Source of the DNA: Streptomyces clavuligerus
GTDB lineage: Bacteria; Actinomycetota; Actinomycetes; Streptomycetales; Streptomycetaceae
Length of the DNA stretch: 64,000 bases
Direction of reading: 5' to 3'
Assembly: GCF_005519465.1 (NCBI RefSeq)
Contig: NZ_CP027858.1
Location: forward strand, 1,798,001-1,862,000
Each line of letters begins with the position of its first letter. The stretch's first letter is position 1. The notes under the pieces are model-generated. The model had not been told where the DNA came from. It saw only the letters and a list, made by a program, of their open reading frames with translations, and searched no databases. A program made the translations under genes and the position numbers. Of the stretch, positions 30,075 to 39,493 are shown in pieces.

Positions 30075-31145
30075 TTACGCGAGACCCAGCCGCTCGGCGG
30101 CCGAGGCCGCGTCCACCGGCACGGTGACCGGCTGCGGGGCGCCCGCGACGGCCCAGTCGGGGTCCTTGAGTCCGTTTCCGGTCACGGTGCAGACGATCCG
30201 CTGGCCCGGGTCGACCCTGCCCGCCTCGGCGGCCTTGAGCAGACCGGCGACGGACGCCGCGGAGGCGGGCTCCACGAAGACGCCCTCCTGCGCGGCCAAC
30301 AGCCGGTAGGCCCGCAGGATCTCACGGTCCGTCACCTCGTCGATGAGGCCGCCGGACTCGTCGCGCGCGGCCAGCGCCTGCTGCCAGGAGGCCGGGTTGC
30401 CGATCCGGATGGCGGTGGCGATGGTGGACGGGTCCTTGACGACCTCGCCGCGGACGATCGGGGCGGAGCCCGACGCCTGGAAGCCCCACATGCGGGGCGT
30501 ACGGCTGCTGACCCCGTCGGCCGCGTACTCCCGGTACCCCTTCCAGTACGCGGTGATGTTGCCCGCGTTGCCCACCGGCAGCACATGGATGTCGGGGGCG
30601 TCGCCCAGGGCGTCGACGATCTCGAAGGAGGCGGTCTTCTGACCCTCGATCCGATACGGGTTGACCGAGTTGACCAGCGCTACCGGGTAGTTCTCGGACA
30701 GGCTCCGCGCCAGGTTGAGGCAGTCGTCGAAGTTGCCGTCGACCTGGAGGATCTTCGAGCCGTAGACAAGCGCCTGGCCCATCTTGCCCAGCGCGATCTT
30801 GCCCTGCGGGACGAGCACCGCGCAGACCATCCCGGCCCGAACCGCGTACGCGGCGGCCGAGGCGGAGGTGTTGCCGGTGGAGGCGCAGATGACGGCCTTG
30901 GCGCCCTCCTCCTTGGCACGGGTGATCGCCATCGTCATCCCCCGGTCCTTGAAGGAGCCGGTGGGGTTGGCGCCCTCGACCTTGAGATGGACCTCGCAGC
31001 CCGTGCGCTCGGAGAGGACCTGGGCGGGGACGAGCGGCGTACCACCCTCACGGAGCGTGACGACCGGCGTGGTGTCCGTGACCGGAAGCCGGTCCCGGTA
31101 CTCCTCGATGATGCCCCGCCACTGGTGGGTGCCCTGGTTGGTCAT
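30075..31145 (-). CDS. thrC: Threonine synthase
   Basis: 356 residues, fold type II PLP enzyme. PLP lysine is in TGSFKDRGM; the phosphate-binding loop is the GNAGN segment. The [13 protein letters not shown] run is typical of the short actinobacterial threonine synthase. Converts O-phosphohomoserine to threonine. Six bases separate it from hom, so hom-thrC form an operon. Confidence 0.97.
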   Translation of the reverse strand: MTNQGTHQWRGIIEEYRDRLPVTDTTPVVTLREGGTPLVPAQVLSERTGCEVHLKVEGANPTGSFKDRGMTMAITRAKEEGAKAVICASTGNTSASAAAYAVRAGMVCAVLVPQGKIALGKMGQALVYGSKILQVDGNFDDCLNLARSLSENYPVALVNSVNPYRIEGQKTASFEIVDALGDAPDIHVLPVGNAGNITAYWKGYREYAADGVSSRTPRMWGFQASGSAPIVRGEVVKDPSTIATAIRIGNPASWQQALAARDESGGLIDEVTDREILRAYRLLAAQEGVFVEPASAASVAGLLKAAEAGRVDPGQRIVCTVTGNGLKDPDWAVAGAPQPVTVPVDAASAAERLGLA

Positions 31146-31151
31146 GGGTCC

Positions 31152-32453
31152 TTACTCCCCTTCAACACGCATGATGCTGGCGACACCGCGCACGGTGTCG
31201 AGCGAGCGCAGCGCCTCGACGGTCCCCTGAAGGGCGGCGTCGGGCGCGCGGTGGGTGACGACGACGAGCGACGCCTCGCCGGAGGAGTCCTGTCGTCCTT
31301 GCTGGCGCACGGTGTCGATCGACACCCCGTGCTCGGCGAAGACCGTCGCGACCTGGGCGAGGACACCCGGCTTGTCGGCCACGTCGAGACTGATGTGGTA
31401 CCGCGTGACCACCTCGCCCATGGGGCTCACGGGGAGCTGGGTGTACGCGGACTCCCCCGGCCCTGTCGCACCGGCGAGCTTGTTGCGGCACACGGCGACG
31501 AGGTCGCCGAGGACGGCGGACGCGGTGGGGGCACCGCCGGCGCCCGGGCCGTAGAACATGAGCTGCCCGGCGGCCTCCGACTCGACGAAGACCGCGTTGT
31601 ACGCCTCGCGCACGGAGGCGAGCGGGTGGCTGAGCGGGATCATCGCGGGGTGCACCCGGGCCGTGACCGACCGGCCGTCGGCGGCGCGCTCGCAGATGGC
31701 GAGCAGCTTGACGGTGCAGCCCATCCGCCGGGCCGAGGCCATGTCGGCGGCGGTGACCTCGGTCAGCCCCTCGCGGTGCACATCGTCGAGCCGGACCCGG
31801 GTGTGGAAGGCGATCCCGGCGAGGATGGCGGCCTTGGCGGCGGCGTCGAAGCCCTCGACGTCGGCGGTGGGGTCGGCCTCGGCGTAGCCGAGCGCGGTGG
31901 CCTCGTCCAGGGCCTCGGTGTAGCCGGCGCCGGAGCTGTCCATCCGGTCCAGGATGAAGTTGGTGGTGCCGTTGACGATGCCGAGCACCCGGTTGACCTT
32001 GTCCCCGGCGAGGGACTCGCGCAACGGCCTGATCAGCGGGATCGCCCCGGCGACCGCGGCCTCGAAGTAGAGGTCGCGGCCGTGGCGCTCGGCGGCGGCG
32101 TAGAGCGTCGCACCGTCCTCGGCCAGCAGCGCCTTGTTGGCGGAGACGACGGAGGCGCCGTGCTCGAAGGCGGTGGTGATGAGGGTGCGGGCGGGCTCGA
32201 TGCCGCCGATGACCTCGATGACGACGTCGATGTCGCCGCGTTTGACGAGCGCGGTGGCGTCGGTGGTGATGAGCTCCTGCGGGATGCCCGCCCGTACCTT
32301 GGAGGGCCTGCGCACGGCCACCCCCGCCAGTTCGACGGGGGCGCCGATCCTGGCGGCGAGGTCGTCGGCGTGCGTCGTCATGATGCGCGCCACCTCTGAG
32401 CCGACCACTCCACAGCCCAGCAGCGCCACCTTCAGCGGACGCGTACGCATCAT
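31152..32453 (-). CDS. hom: Homoserine dehydrogenase
   Basis: 433 residues. NAD(P)-binding LLGCGVVGSEV at the N-terminus, the catalytic GIVNGTTNFI and the EADPTADVEGFDAAAK substrate region, and a C-terminal ACT domain (about 350-433), which in this family mediates threonine feedback inhibition. Reduces aspartate semialdehyde to homoserine. Begins with two adjacent ATGs. Confidence 0.98.
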   Translation of the reverse strand: MMRTRPLKVALLGCGVVGSEVARIMTTHADDLAARIGAPVELAGVAVRRPSKVRAGIPQELITTDATALVKRGDIDVVIEVIGGIEPARTLITTAFEHGASVVSANKALLAEDGATLYAAAERHGRDLYFEAAVAGAIPLIRPLRESLAGDKVNRVLGIVNGTTNFILDRMDSSGAGYTEALDEATALGYAEADPTADVEGFDAAAKAAILAGIAFHTRVRLDDVHREGLTEVTAADMASARRMGCTVKLLAICERAADGRSVTARVHPAMIPLSHPLASVREAYNAVFVESEAAGQLMFYGPGAGGAPTASAVLGDLVAVCRNKLAGATGPGESAYTQLPVSPMGEVVTRYHISLDVADKPGVLAQVATVFAEHGVSIDTVRQQGRQDSSGEASLVVVTHRAPDAALQGTVEALRSLDTVRGVASIMRVEGE

Positions 32454-32549
32454 CCGACCTCGCTTCTCATCACTTCTACGGTTGGTCCAGTCTCACTCAC
32501 CGGACGGCAGTTTCTATCCTTGGTCCGGTATGCGAGACAACTATCTCAA

Positions 32550-33941
32550 TTAACCGACATCGAGACGCAGGAGATCTTCCTCCGTCTCCCGTCGGACGAT
32601 CACCCGTGCCGCACCGTCCCGCACCGCCACCACGGGCGGGCGCAGCGCGTGGTTGTAGTTGCTGGCCATCGAGCGGCAGTACGCACCGGTCGCGGGGACG
32701 GCGAGCAGATCGCCGGGGGCGAGGTCCGCGGGAAGGAACGCGTCCTTCACCACGATGTCACCACTTTCGCAGTGCTTGCCGACGACACGGGAGAGCATCG
32801 GGGCCGCGTCGGACACCCGGGAGACGAGGGAGACGCTGTACTCGGCGTCGTACAGAGCGGTGCGGATGTTGTCGGACATCCCCCCGTCGACGCTGACGTA
32901 GGTGCGCAGCCCCGGCAGCGGCTTGATGGTGCCGACCTCGTACAGGGTGAACGCGGTGGGGCCGACGATCGCGCGGCCCGGCTCGACGGAGATCCGCGGG
33001 GGGCGCAGTCCGGCGTTTTCGCACTCACGGGTGACGATCTCGTGGAGCGCCTTGGCGATGTGACGCGGTTCACGCGGGTCGTCGTCGGGGGTGTACGCGA
33101 TACCGAGGCCGCCGCCGAGGTCGATCTCGGGGAGTTCGACGCCGTGCTCGTCGCGGACCTGCTGGAGCAGCCCGACGACGCGGTGGGCGGCGACCTCGAA
33201 GCCGGAGGTGTCGAAGATCTGGGAGCCGATGTGGGAGTGGAGGCCGATCAGCTCCAGCCCGTCGAGGCCGAGTGCGCGGCGCACGCCCTCCGCCGCCTGT
33301 CCGCCGGCGAGCGGCAGGCCGAACTTCTGGTCCTCGTGCGCGGTGGCGATGAACTCGTGGGTGTGCGCCTCGACGCCGACGGTGATCCGGATCAGGACGC
33401 GCTGGCGCACCCCGAGGCCCTGGGCGACATGGGCGACCCGGGCGATCTCCTGGAAGGAGTCGAGGACGATCCGTCCGACCCCGGCCCGGACGGCGCGCTC
33501 GATCTCCTCAAGGGACTTGTTGTTGCCGTGGAAGGCGATGCGGTCGGCGGGCATCCCGGCGTCGAGGGCGGTGAGCAGCTCGCCGCCGGAGCACACATCG
33601 AGATTGAGCCCTTCCTCGTGCAGCCAGCGGACCACGGCGCGGCTGAGGAACGCCTTCCCGGCGTAGAAGACGTCGGCCCCGGGGCCGAAGGCGTCGGCCC
33701 AGGCGCGGCAGCGGGCGCGGAAGTCGTCCTCGTCCAGGATGTAGGCGGGGGTGCCGAACTCCTCGGCGAGCCGGGTCACATCGAGTCCGCCAACGGTGGC
33801 GACGCCGTCCTCGTTCCGGTCGACGGTACGGGACCAGATCCGGGCGTCGAGGCGGTTGAGGTCGGCGGGCGGGGCGGGGTGGTGGCCCTCGGGGAGGACA
33901 TCGGCGTGGCGGGGCCCTGCGGGGTGGGCGGAACGACTCAT
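32550..33941 (-). CDS. lysA: Diaminopimelate decarboxylase
   Basis: 463 residues, fold type III. PLP lysine is in [28 protein letters not shown] and the active-site CESGD are present. Makes L-lysine from meso-diaminopimelate, so this stretch joins lysine and threonine branches. The start lies ten bases after the stop of the ArgS-like gene, so the two are probably cotranscribed. Confidence 0.98.
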   Translation of the reverse strand: MSRSAHPAGPRHADVLPEGHHPAPPADLNRLDARIWSRTVDRNEDGVATVGGLDVTRLAEEFGTPAYILDEDDFRARCRAWADAFGPGADVFYAGKAFLSRAVVRWLHEEGLNLDVCSGGELLTALDAGMPADRIAFHGNNKSLEEIERAVRAGVGRIVLDSFQEIARVAHVAQGLGVRQRVLIRITVGVEAHTHEFIATAHEDQKFGLPLAGGQAAEGVRRALGLDGLELIGLHSHIGSQIFDTSGFEVAAHRVVGLLQQVRDEHGVELPEIDLGGGLGIAYTPDDDPREPRHIAKALHEIVTRECENAGLRPPRISVEPGRAIVGPTAFTLYEVGTIKPLPGLRTYVSVDGGMSDNIRTALYDAEYSVSLVSRVSDAAPMLSRVVGKHCESGDIVVKDAFLPADLAPGDLLAVPATGAYCRSMASNYNHALRPPVVAVRDGAARVIVRRETEEDLLRLDVG

Positions 33942-33951
33942 GGCGGCTCTC

Positions 33952-34959
33952 TCACAGATGGTCGGGGGCGCTGACGCCGAGCAGGGACAGGCCGCCGGCC
34001 AGCACCGTCCCGGCGGCCTCGGCGAGGGCCAGCCGGGAGCGGTGGGCGGCCGAGGGTTTCTCCTCGCCCCGGGGCAGGACGGTGTGCTGGAAGGCGAGCA
34101 GCGCGTCGGCGGTGGCCTCCAGATGGCGCGCGAGCCGGTCGGGCGCGTGCAGCCGGGCGGCGGACGCGAGGACGTCCGGGTAGTCGCCGATCAGTCCGTC
34201 CAGCGCGGTGTCGACATGCTCCAGGGGTTCGCCGCGGAAGCCCAGGGCCGCGGCGTTGCGGGTGAGGGCGCGGCTGCGGGCGTGGGCGTAGCGGACGGTG
34301 AAGAGGGGGTTGCTCTCGTGCTGGCGGAGCAGGTGCGGTCCGGGGCGGGGCCGGTCGTGGGCGGCGGTGGAGAGAAAAGCCCAGCGCAGGGCCTCCGCCC
34401 CGAGGAGCCCGGCCGCTTCCGTCCCTCCCGCCTCTTCCGCCTCTTCCGCTTCGACGGGTGGGGCGACCCGGCCGCGGCCCCGGGGGTGCGCGGGGTCGTC
34501 GGGTCCCTGGGTGCGGGCGATGCGGCGCACGGTCTCGTCCCAGACGGCGGCGCGGGGGCGGGCGGGAGCGGCGGGAGCGGCGGGAGCGACCTGGGGTGCG
34601 CCCTCGGCGCCTGTCACCCGGTGTCCGTACGCCGGGCCCTGCTCCAGGACCCGGCGGACCAGGGCGGCCTGGCTCCCGTCCACGAGGGAGAGATTGAGGA
34701 AGCCGGGGCCGGTGATCTCGACGGCGGCGATACCGGGGGTGCCGGCGATCCGCTCCCGCAGGATCTCCGCCACCGCGCGGGGCGCCTTCCCGGCCGGTCC
34801 GGCGAGCCGCAGGGCGATCGTGGTGGCCCAGTCCCCGCGCCCCCCGGGCCGGGGCCGTTCGACCGTGACGGTGTCGGGTACGGGCACCTCCAGCGCGCCG
34901 TCCTCCACCGCACGGCACACGGCGTGCAGCACGGTACGGGACAGCTCGGCGGGGGTCAC
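33952..34959 (-). CDS. ArgRS-like protein with N-terminal and DALR anticodon-binding domains but no catalytic core
   Basis: 335 residues. About 1-105 resembles the arginyl-tRNA synthetase additional domain ([29 protein letters not shown]...[13 protein letters not shown]). The C-terminal part (about 215-335) is a DALR anticodon-binding domain ([18 protein letters not shown]). Between them is only a Pro/Ala-rich linker; the Rossmann core with HIGH and KMSKS is absent. So it cannot aminoacylate by itself. It may bind tRNA-Arg, or regulate lysA or hom; this is inference. It lies directly upstream of lysA, and from memory a similar protein is found there in other streptomycetes, so it is conserved rather than broken. 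Confidence 0.82.
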   Translation of the reverse strand: MTPAELSRTVLHAVCRAVEDGALEVPVPDTVTVERPRPGGRGDWATTIALRLAGPAGKAPRAVAEILRERIAGTPGIAAVEITGPGFLNLSLVDGSQAALVRRVLEQGPAYGHRVTGAEGAPQVAPAAPAAPARPRAAVWDETVRRIARTQGPDDPAHPRGRGRVAPPVEAEEAEEAGGTEAAGLLGAEALRWAFLSTAAHDRPRPGPHLLRQHESNPLFTVRYAHARSRALTRNAAALGFRGEPLEHVDTALDGLIGDYPDVLASAARLHAPDRLARHLEATADALLAFQHTVLPRGEEKPSAAHRSRLALAEAAGTVLAGGLSLLGVSAPDHL

Positions 34960-35014
34960 AGGGCAAGCCTAGGGGAGGGAGGGGGGCCCTTCGCGAACCC
35001 GTTTCGCCATCCGG

Positions 35015-35458
35015 TCAGCCGCGGGTGCTCCCGGCCCGTCCCGCCCCGCGCCGCCCGCCCGGCCCCGGCGGCCCACCGGGCCCCTCGGGCCGCATCAGCC
35101 GCCGCACCACCCGGACCAGCTCGGCCGGTTCGAAGGGCTTCGCCAGAAAGGCGTCGACCCCGGCGGCGATGCCGCTCTCCACCTCGTGCTGGGTACAGGC
35201 GCTGATGATCGCCACCGGCACCCCGCTGGTGAGCGGATCGGCCTTCAGCCGCGTCGCCGTCCGCAGCCCGTCGAGCCGTGGCATGACGACATCGAGTGTC
35301 ACCACATCGGGCCGCACCTCCGCCACGACCTCCAGGCACTCGGCACCATCGGCCGCGGTCACGACCTCGAAGCCCTCCAGCTCCAGGTTGACCCTGATCA
35401 ATTGCCGGATGACCCGGTTGTCATCGACAACGAGCACACGGCCGGACGCGCCTGACAC
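35015..35458 (-). CDS. Single-domain response regulator
   Basis: 147 residues from GTG 35458. Receiver domain only: acidic pair VVDDN, phospho-acceptor Asp in VTLDVVMPR, Ser in IISA, Lys in LAKPFEP. A Pro/Gly/Arg-rich tail follows, with no DNA-binding output domain. No histidine kinase is nearby, so it is an orphan, CheY-like regulator that probably acts by protein contact. Lies between the ArgS-like gene and tRNA-Arg. Confidence 0.87.
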   Translation of the reverse strand: MSGASGRVLVVDDNRVIRQLIRVNLELEGFEVVTAADGAECLEVVAEVRPDVVTLDVVMPRLDGLRTATRLKADPLTSGVPVAIISACTQHEVESGIAAGVDAFLAKPFEPAELVRVVRRLMRPEGPGGPPGPGGRRGAGRAGSTRG

Positions 35459-35660
35459 AACTTGAGAGTAGGTCCCCGCTCGCGGCGGCGTCCGGGTTTT
35501 CCCCACTTCCACCCCCTGCGGGGGACCCCGCCCTCTCCCCGCCCACCACCCCGGCCGCCCCCGCGCACCCTGCGGAAAGACCCGTTCACGGGCACCCCGC
35601 GGGAGCTGGTAATGTTCTTCTCGTCACCGCGACGGGGCAACAGCCCGGCGGAGATGGTGC

Positions 35661-35732
35661 GCCCCCGTAGCTCAGGGGATAGAGCAACGGCCTCCGGAGC
35701 CGTGTGCGCAGGTTCGAATCCTGCCGGGGGCA
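35661..35732 (+). tRNA. tRNA-Arg (anticodon CCG)
   Basis: 72 bases without encoded CCA. Acceptor GCCCCCG (35661-35667) pairs with CGGGGGC (35725-35731), discriminator A35732. D-arm GCTCAGGGGATAGAGC; anticodon stem ACGGC/GCCGT with loop CTCCGGA, anticodon CCG at 35694-35696; T-arm around GGTTCGAATCC. Decodes CGG. The 3' half from 35691 is the core of the element's att site, so the gene stays intact after integration. Confidence 0.96.
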
Positions 35733-35735
35733 CTC
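35691..35735. repeat. attL (left att core)
   Basis: 45-bp direct repeat, identical to 51250-51294. It begins in the anticodon stem of tRNA-Arg (CCTCCGGAGCC...) and ends three bases beyond the discriminator base (...GGGGGCACTC). Confidence 0.95.
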
Positions 35736-35785
35736 GCGGGTCAAGGAACTGAAGGGTGATCTGACCAGGGCGGGAGCCTTTCAGG

Positions 35786-35820
35786 AAGGGCGGGAGTCAG
35801 TCTCACTGACTCCCGCCCTT
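35786..35820. terminator. Terminator downstream of tRNA-Arg at the element's left end
   Basis: Sixteen-base perfect arms (AAGGGCGGGAGTCAGT / ACTGACTCCCGCCCTT), 3-base loop, followed on the plus strand by TTCTCGTTG. It ends the tRNA transcript and may also protect int from readthrough from the left. Confidence 0.8.
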
Positions 35821-35842
35821 TCTCGTTGTCTCCCACTGGTTG

Positions 35843-35863
35843 TGCGTGAGAAGCGCGTGAGCC
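35843..35863 (+). repeat. Candidate integrase/excisionase arm site, left
   Basis: Two spaced copies of (C/T)GCGTGAG in the left end (TGCGTGAGAAGCGCGTGAG). A matching pair lies near the right end at 51159-51178, suggesting arm-type binding sites. Confidence 0.45.
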
Positions 35864-35872
35864 ACACACGGC

Positions 35873-37357
35873 TCACGCGGGGTCGGCGGGGCCCCACCCC
35901 ATGGCCTTCTCGATCTTCTCGTTGTCGGCCTCCTCACTCTCGTCGATGAGTCCCGCGTAGTGGCGGTCGATCACCTCCGGGGACGTTCCGGCGCGGCGGG
36001 CGACCTCAGCCACGGGCAGTCCGGCGCGGAGCCAGTCCGTGATGGCCTTCGCCCGACCGTCGTACGGCTTCCTGGCCAACGGGGACTCGACCTTGTACGG
36101 CGGGAAGGCCAGCGGCCGAGCCTCCTGCCAGACACGCCAGTAACTGGACGTGCCGACCAGTCCGCCCCGCTCGTTCTGGAAGACGCGGCCGTCAGCGGCA
36201 GTGCCGAACTCCTCCAGGTGTGCCCGGAGCATCGCGACGAGAATCGGCGGAATGGGTACTCGTCGTTTCGTATCAGGGTCCCGCATCTTCAGCCCGCGCC
36301 TGTCGTGACGCTCACCTGAATCAGTCCATCTCTTGCCGGAAACGGGGCGCGTCTCCCAGACGGTCATCTCTCCCCACCCTTCCTCGGGAAGGTGGCAGTC
36401 GGATTCCCTCAGCCCCACGACTTCCGCAGGGCGCAGCGCCGCGTAGATGATGCAACCGAAAAATGGGACAAGACGTCTTCCCCTGTTCCGATGCACCGAT
36501 CCGATGTATGAAACAGCCGTCAGAAATTCCTGCGCCTGCACGTTGTTCATCAACACGCGAGGGTCTACCGAACCGGTCTGTGCAGTGGCATAGCGCGCCA
36601 AACCGTCGATGGGATTCTCGTCCAGGTAGCCCATCTGAATCGCGTACGCCATGGCCGCGTTGAAACCGCGCCGCCGCCGCTTGTACGTCTCCTTGGCCGC
36701 AAGCTTTCCGTCGAGCCTGTAGGCCAGCCGGTAATGGACGTCCTCGGCGACGACGGAGTTCTTCAACGACGACAACGGGTGGGAGTTACCCGCGAGCCAC
36801 TTGCAGACCTCTGCCAGATCCGCTGGCGGCTCCTCGCCCTCGTGTCCTGGCACGACAGCCCATCTGACGGCCAAGCGTACTGTCAGAAGCTCCGGTGCAT
36901 CCGGTCCGTCACCCATCATCCCCAGAGCCGCAGACGCCAAGCTGTCGGCGAGCCCTTCCCGTGTTTTCGCCGCCGCCGTACGCCAGCGTCGCTTCATGAA
37001 CTCGTGGGCGAAGGCCCACCATGTGGGATCTGGTTTCTCCTCAGCCTTCGCAGCCTCAGCCGCTTCCGCCCGACGAACTTCGGACTCAGGCAGCCCCGAT
37101 TCGATGTCGAACGACTCACCCCGACGCATCGCTTGGAGTATTTCTGAACGACGATTGTCGGCAAGCGTATACGTTGCGAACGATGCATATTTCACATCGC
37201 CAGCCACAACCCAACGGATCTGGTAGGGAGCCGATTTACTCCTCACCTTGCTGATTTTCCAGACCCGGACGTCCGACGAGAAAACTCGTTCTTGCCAATC
37301 CTCAGGATGCCCACTTTCGCGGGCATCCTGAGGCGCACTCTTAACGCTCTGAGTCAC
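35873..37357 (-). CDS. int: Tyrosine site-specific recombinase (integrase)
   Basis: 494 residues. N-terminal arm-binding part, SAM-like core-binding helices (about 110-250), then the catalytic domain. Arg I is Arg309 (AALRPAEVVG), Arg II Arg435 in PYDGRAKA, and the nucleophile Tyr467 (DRHYAGL). The His usually found after Arg II is Ala436, and the box III His/Trp position reads Gly-Thr (AGTSP), so the active site is atypical. Inserts the element into tRNA-Arg. GTG start overlaps the upstream small gene (GTGA), and a 13-bp perfect stem-loop lies within its first 20 codons. Confidence 0.92.
   Translation of the reverse strand: MTQSVKSAPQDARESGHPEDWQERVFSSDVRVWKISKVRSKSAPYQIRWVVAGDVKYASFATYTLADNRRSEILQAMRRGESFDIESGLPESEVRRAEAAEAAKAEEKPDPTWWAFAHEFMKRRWRTAAAKTREGLADSLASAALGMMGDGPDAPELLTVRLAVRWAVVPGHEGEEPPADLAEVCKWLAGNSHPLSSLKNSVVAEDVHYRLAYRLDGKLAAKETYKRRRRGFNAAMAYAIQMGYLDENPIDGLARYATAQTGSVDPRVLMNNVQAQEFLTAVSYIGSVHRNRGRRLVPFFGCIIYAALRPAEVVGLRESDCHLPEEGWGEMTVWETRPVSGKRWTDSGERHDRRGLKMRDPDTKRRVPIPPILVAMLRAHLEEFGTAADGRVFQNERGGLVGTSSYWRVWQEARPLAFPPYKVESPLARKPYDGRAKAITDWLRAGLPVAEVARRAGTSPEVIDRHYAGLIDESEEADNEKIEKAMGWGPADPA
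37300..37333 (-). repeat. Stem-loop in the first codons of int
   Basis: Arms CCTCAGGATGCCC / GGGCATCCTGAGG, 8-base loop, about 24 bases inside the int coding region. It may affect translation of int after the coupled xis-like gene. Confidence 0.5.
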
Positions 37358-37548
37358 GCTACTTCTTCTCGTTCCGTCAGCCAGCTCTCATAGTCAGAGC
37401 GGCGAATGCGCACATCCCCGTTGGGGAGTTTGATCGAGCGGGGTCCTTTTCCGAGCTGTCGCCACCGATGGAACGTCGACTCGGGAACTCGGAGATCGGT
37501 TACGACTTCCTTGATGGTCATCTTCTCGTCCACGGTTCTGGGACTCAC
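37354..37548 (-). CDS. xis: Excisionase-like helix-turn-helix protein
   Basis: 64 residues. A MerR/AlpA-type winged HTH (MTIKEVVTDLRVPESTFHRWRQLGKGPRSIKL...) with C-terminal IRRSDYESWL, the usual layout of AICE Xis. GTG 37548 is chosen because AGAGGA precedes it; a longer version starting at 37632 would add a Pro/Arg tail and overlap the iteron region. Overlaps int by four bases, so xis and int are translated together. Confidence 0.8.
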   Translation of the reverse strand: MSPRTVDEKMTIKEVVTDLRVPESTFHRWRQLGKGPRSIKLPNGDVRIRRSDYESWLTEREEVA

Positions 37549-37625
37549 GCCACGTCCTCTCTGTGGTCGGGCTGGGCTGCGCGGGTGCCGCGGGGGCGGC
37601 GGTGTTGTCCGAGGGTGGGATTTCT

Positions 37626-37832
37626 GCGTCATCGCGTCATCTGCGTCAATCAGGGGGTTGACCTGCGGTTTTCGGTGACGCAGGGATACGGGGGGTGTGT
37701 CACCCGGTGACGCGGGCCCGCGTCACCGGGTGACGCTGGTGACGCTGGATGACGCAGAGTTCGGGGGTCTGCGTCATCGCTGTCGCTGCTGGTCAGGTGC
37801 CGTTTGTGGGGTGCTGGTGACGTGGGTGACGC
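37626..37832. repeat. Candidate replication origin: TGACGC iterons with a 36-bp perfect palindrome
   Basis: In 207 bases I count eleven exact copies of TGACGC/GCGTCA (starts 37626, 37634, 37643, 37676, 37708, 37720, 37731, 37740, 37750, 37771, 37827) plus one TGACGT. Positions 37699-37734 form a perfect 36-bp palindrome with half-site GTCACCCGGTGACGCGGG. It lies between the replication genes and xis-int, the usual place for an AICE origin; no coding sequence is convincing between 37549 and 38015. Confidence 0.65.
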
Positions 37833-38015
37833 AGCGTTCCCTTTCTTAGGAAAAAGAAGGGGGTGGTGTCTGTGGTGGTGCCACCGCTGTCAGGGCGTGA
37901 AGAAGGGGCCGCTGTCGCGGCGCGCCTGTTGCAGGGCGGCTTCGCGCCGGAACAGCAAGAGGAGCACCCGGGGCGGGCGGTGCTCCTCTTGCTTGTCCGC
38001 TCCGTGGTGCGGCGG

Positions 38016-39491
38016 TCAGAGTGCGGTCTGCTGATGCGCGGGTACGGGGGCGGGGCGGGTCATCTCGATGTAGCGGGCGGCTTTGGTGCGGCCCCAGTCG
38101 ACGAGGACACCCCGGGCCGCCAGAGTGGGCTGGAGCCGCTTCAGCCGGTCGGACAGCACCTTCCCGGTCGTCGGCCAGCCTTTGGGCAGGGGACGGCACT
38201 CCTGGCCGCTGTAGAGGTCGGTGAGGCAGTGCAGCCACTGGGACGACGTCATCCGCACCTCCGCCCCCGGCTCCAGCCCGGCGGCATGCGTCAGGACCGT
38301 CTGCGCCAGCAGATCACCCTCAATGACGTCGTCGTTCAGATCGTCCAGGCTCGCCCGGTAGGCAGCGAGCGCCCCGAGGGAGACGGCTGTGTCGAGCTGG
38401 GCGCACAGGTGCGCGAAGTCGGCCATGCGCAGGTCGGTGGGGATGTCCGCCTCGGTGGCGCGGACCTGGACCGTGAGGTCCAGGAGCGAGCCGAGAACGA
38501 CCGGAAGGATCTGTGCGTACTCCGTCCACAGTTCCGCCTCGGTGCGCCGGACCCGGGGCCGCTCCAGCCGCAGGGGCAGGAGGCGTTCGGCAAGGTCGGG
38601 GCGGATGACGCCGACGTCGATCCCGGTCAGCAGCAGCGGGCGCCGGTAGCGGGAGCGGACCACGTCGCCGTCGGTGAACAGCGCGCGCTTGATGCTCTCG
38701 GCGCCGGTGACGACGCAGCACATCAGGTCGGACAGGTCCGGGGGAAGGTGGCTCAGGTTGTCCAGGGCGGTGACCCATCCGGCGGCAACCGCCGTGATCA
38801 GGTTCTCCTCATCGCGCGGGGCCCGGCGCAGGTCACCGGTCATGCCCTCGATCACCCGTACCAGCATCCGGCCGCCGGTCGACTTCCCCGCGCCCTGCGG
38901 TCCGGTGAGGAACGGTGCCGGGACGGGCACGGACGGCTCCAGGCACCCGATCAGCCACGCGAGGGCCAGACACTCGCTCTCGGCGTTGGCGAAGTTGCAC
39001 AACCTCAACAACAGGTCGATGCCCTTGCCGTTGGTGTCCTTGGCGGGGAGGGGGAGTTCCCCGGTGAGCTGGGTGCGCCGCCAGCACACCTCACGCGGAT
39101 CAGGGATACGGACGTCCCACCCGGTGGGGTGGATACGGACGGACCGGCCGTCGTCGCGGCCCAGGTCCAGCCACGTCGCCCCGTCGAACCCCGGGGCGAC
39201 ACGGATATGGGTGGGCTGCACGTCCTCGGTCAGCGCGAGTGCTTCGATCAAGTCCAACGCCTCCTTGAGCGCGGTTCCGTTGAACACGCCATGGCCGTCC
39301 CGGTAGAGGCCGACCATGAGTTCCTGGCGGTGGCTCCCGGTCGTGCCCTGGGAGCGGATCGGGCGAGCCACGGGGTGGCCGTTGCGCTGCGCGTACACGG
39401 TGCCCTCGGTGGTACGGAAGTACCGGAAATGGGACTGCGCGTAGTCGGTGATGATCTGCCGTGCCGCCGGGGCCTTCTCGTCCTCGGCCAC
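38016..39491 (-). CDS. AICE replication helicase / DNA primase-associated ATPase
   Basis: 491 residues from GTG 39491, two bases after the prim-pol stop, so coupled (a longer overlapping GTG at 39527 is possible). Walker A GPQGAGKST at 197-205; Walker B-like ALDNLS follows. The C-terminal part (about 290-491) is helical with no known motif. Matches the phage/plasmid D5- or VirE-like superfamily 3 ATPases that work with prim-pol proteins. Together they should start autonomous replication from the iteron region downstream. Confidence 0.82.
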   Translation of the reverse strand: MAEDEKAPAARQIITDYAQSHFRYFRTTEGTVYAQRNGHPVARPIRSQGTTGSHRQELMVGLYRDGHGVFNGTALKEALDLIEALALTEDVQPTHIRVAPGFDGATWLDLGRDDGRSVRIHPTGWDVRIPDPREVCWRRTQLTGELPLPAKDTNGKGIDLLLRLCNFANAESECLALAWLIGCLEPSVPVPAPFLTGPQGAGKSTGGRMLVRVIEGMTGDLRRAPRDEENLITAVAAGWVTALDNLSHLPPDLSDLMCCVVTGAESIKRALFTDGDVVRSRYRRPLLLTGIDVGVIRPDLAERLLPLRLERPRVRRTEAELWTEYAQILPVVLGSLLDLTVQVRATEADIPTDLRMADFAHLCAQLDTAVSLGALAAYRASLDDLNDDVIEGDLLAQTVLTHAAGLEPGAEVRMTSSQWLHCLTDLYSGQECRPLPKGWPTTGKVLSDRLKRLQPTLAARGVLVDWGRTKAARYIEMTRPAPVPAHQQTAL

Positions 39492-39493
39492 GC

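Noticed and set aside
29835..32399. 854-residue plus-strand frame opposite thrC/hom
   Set aside because: Fully antisense to two clear metabolic genes, no motif, repetitive Asp/Gly/Arg composition.
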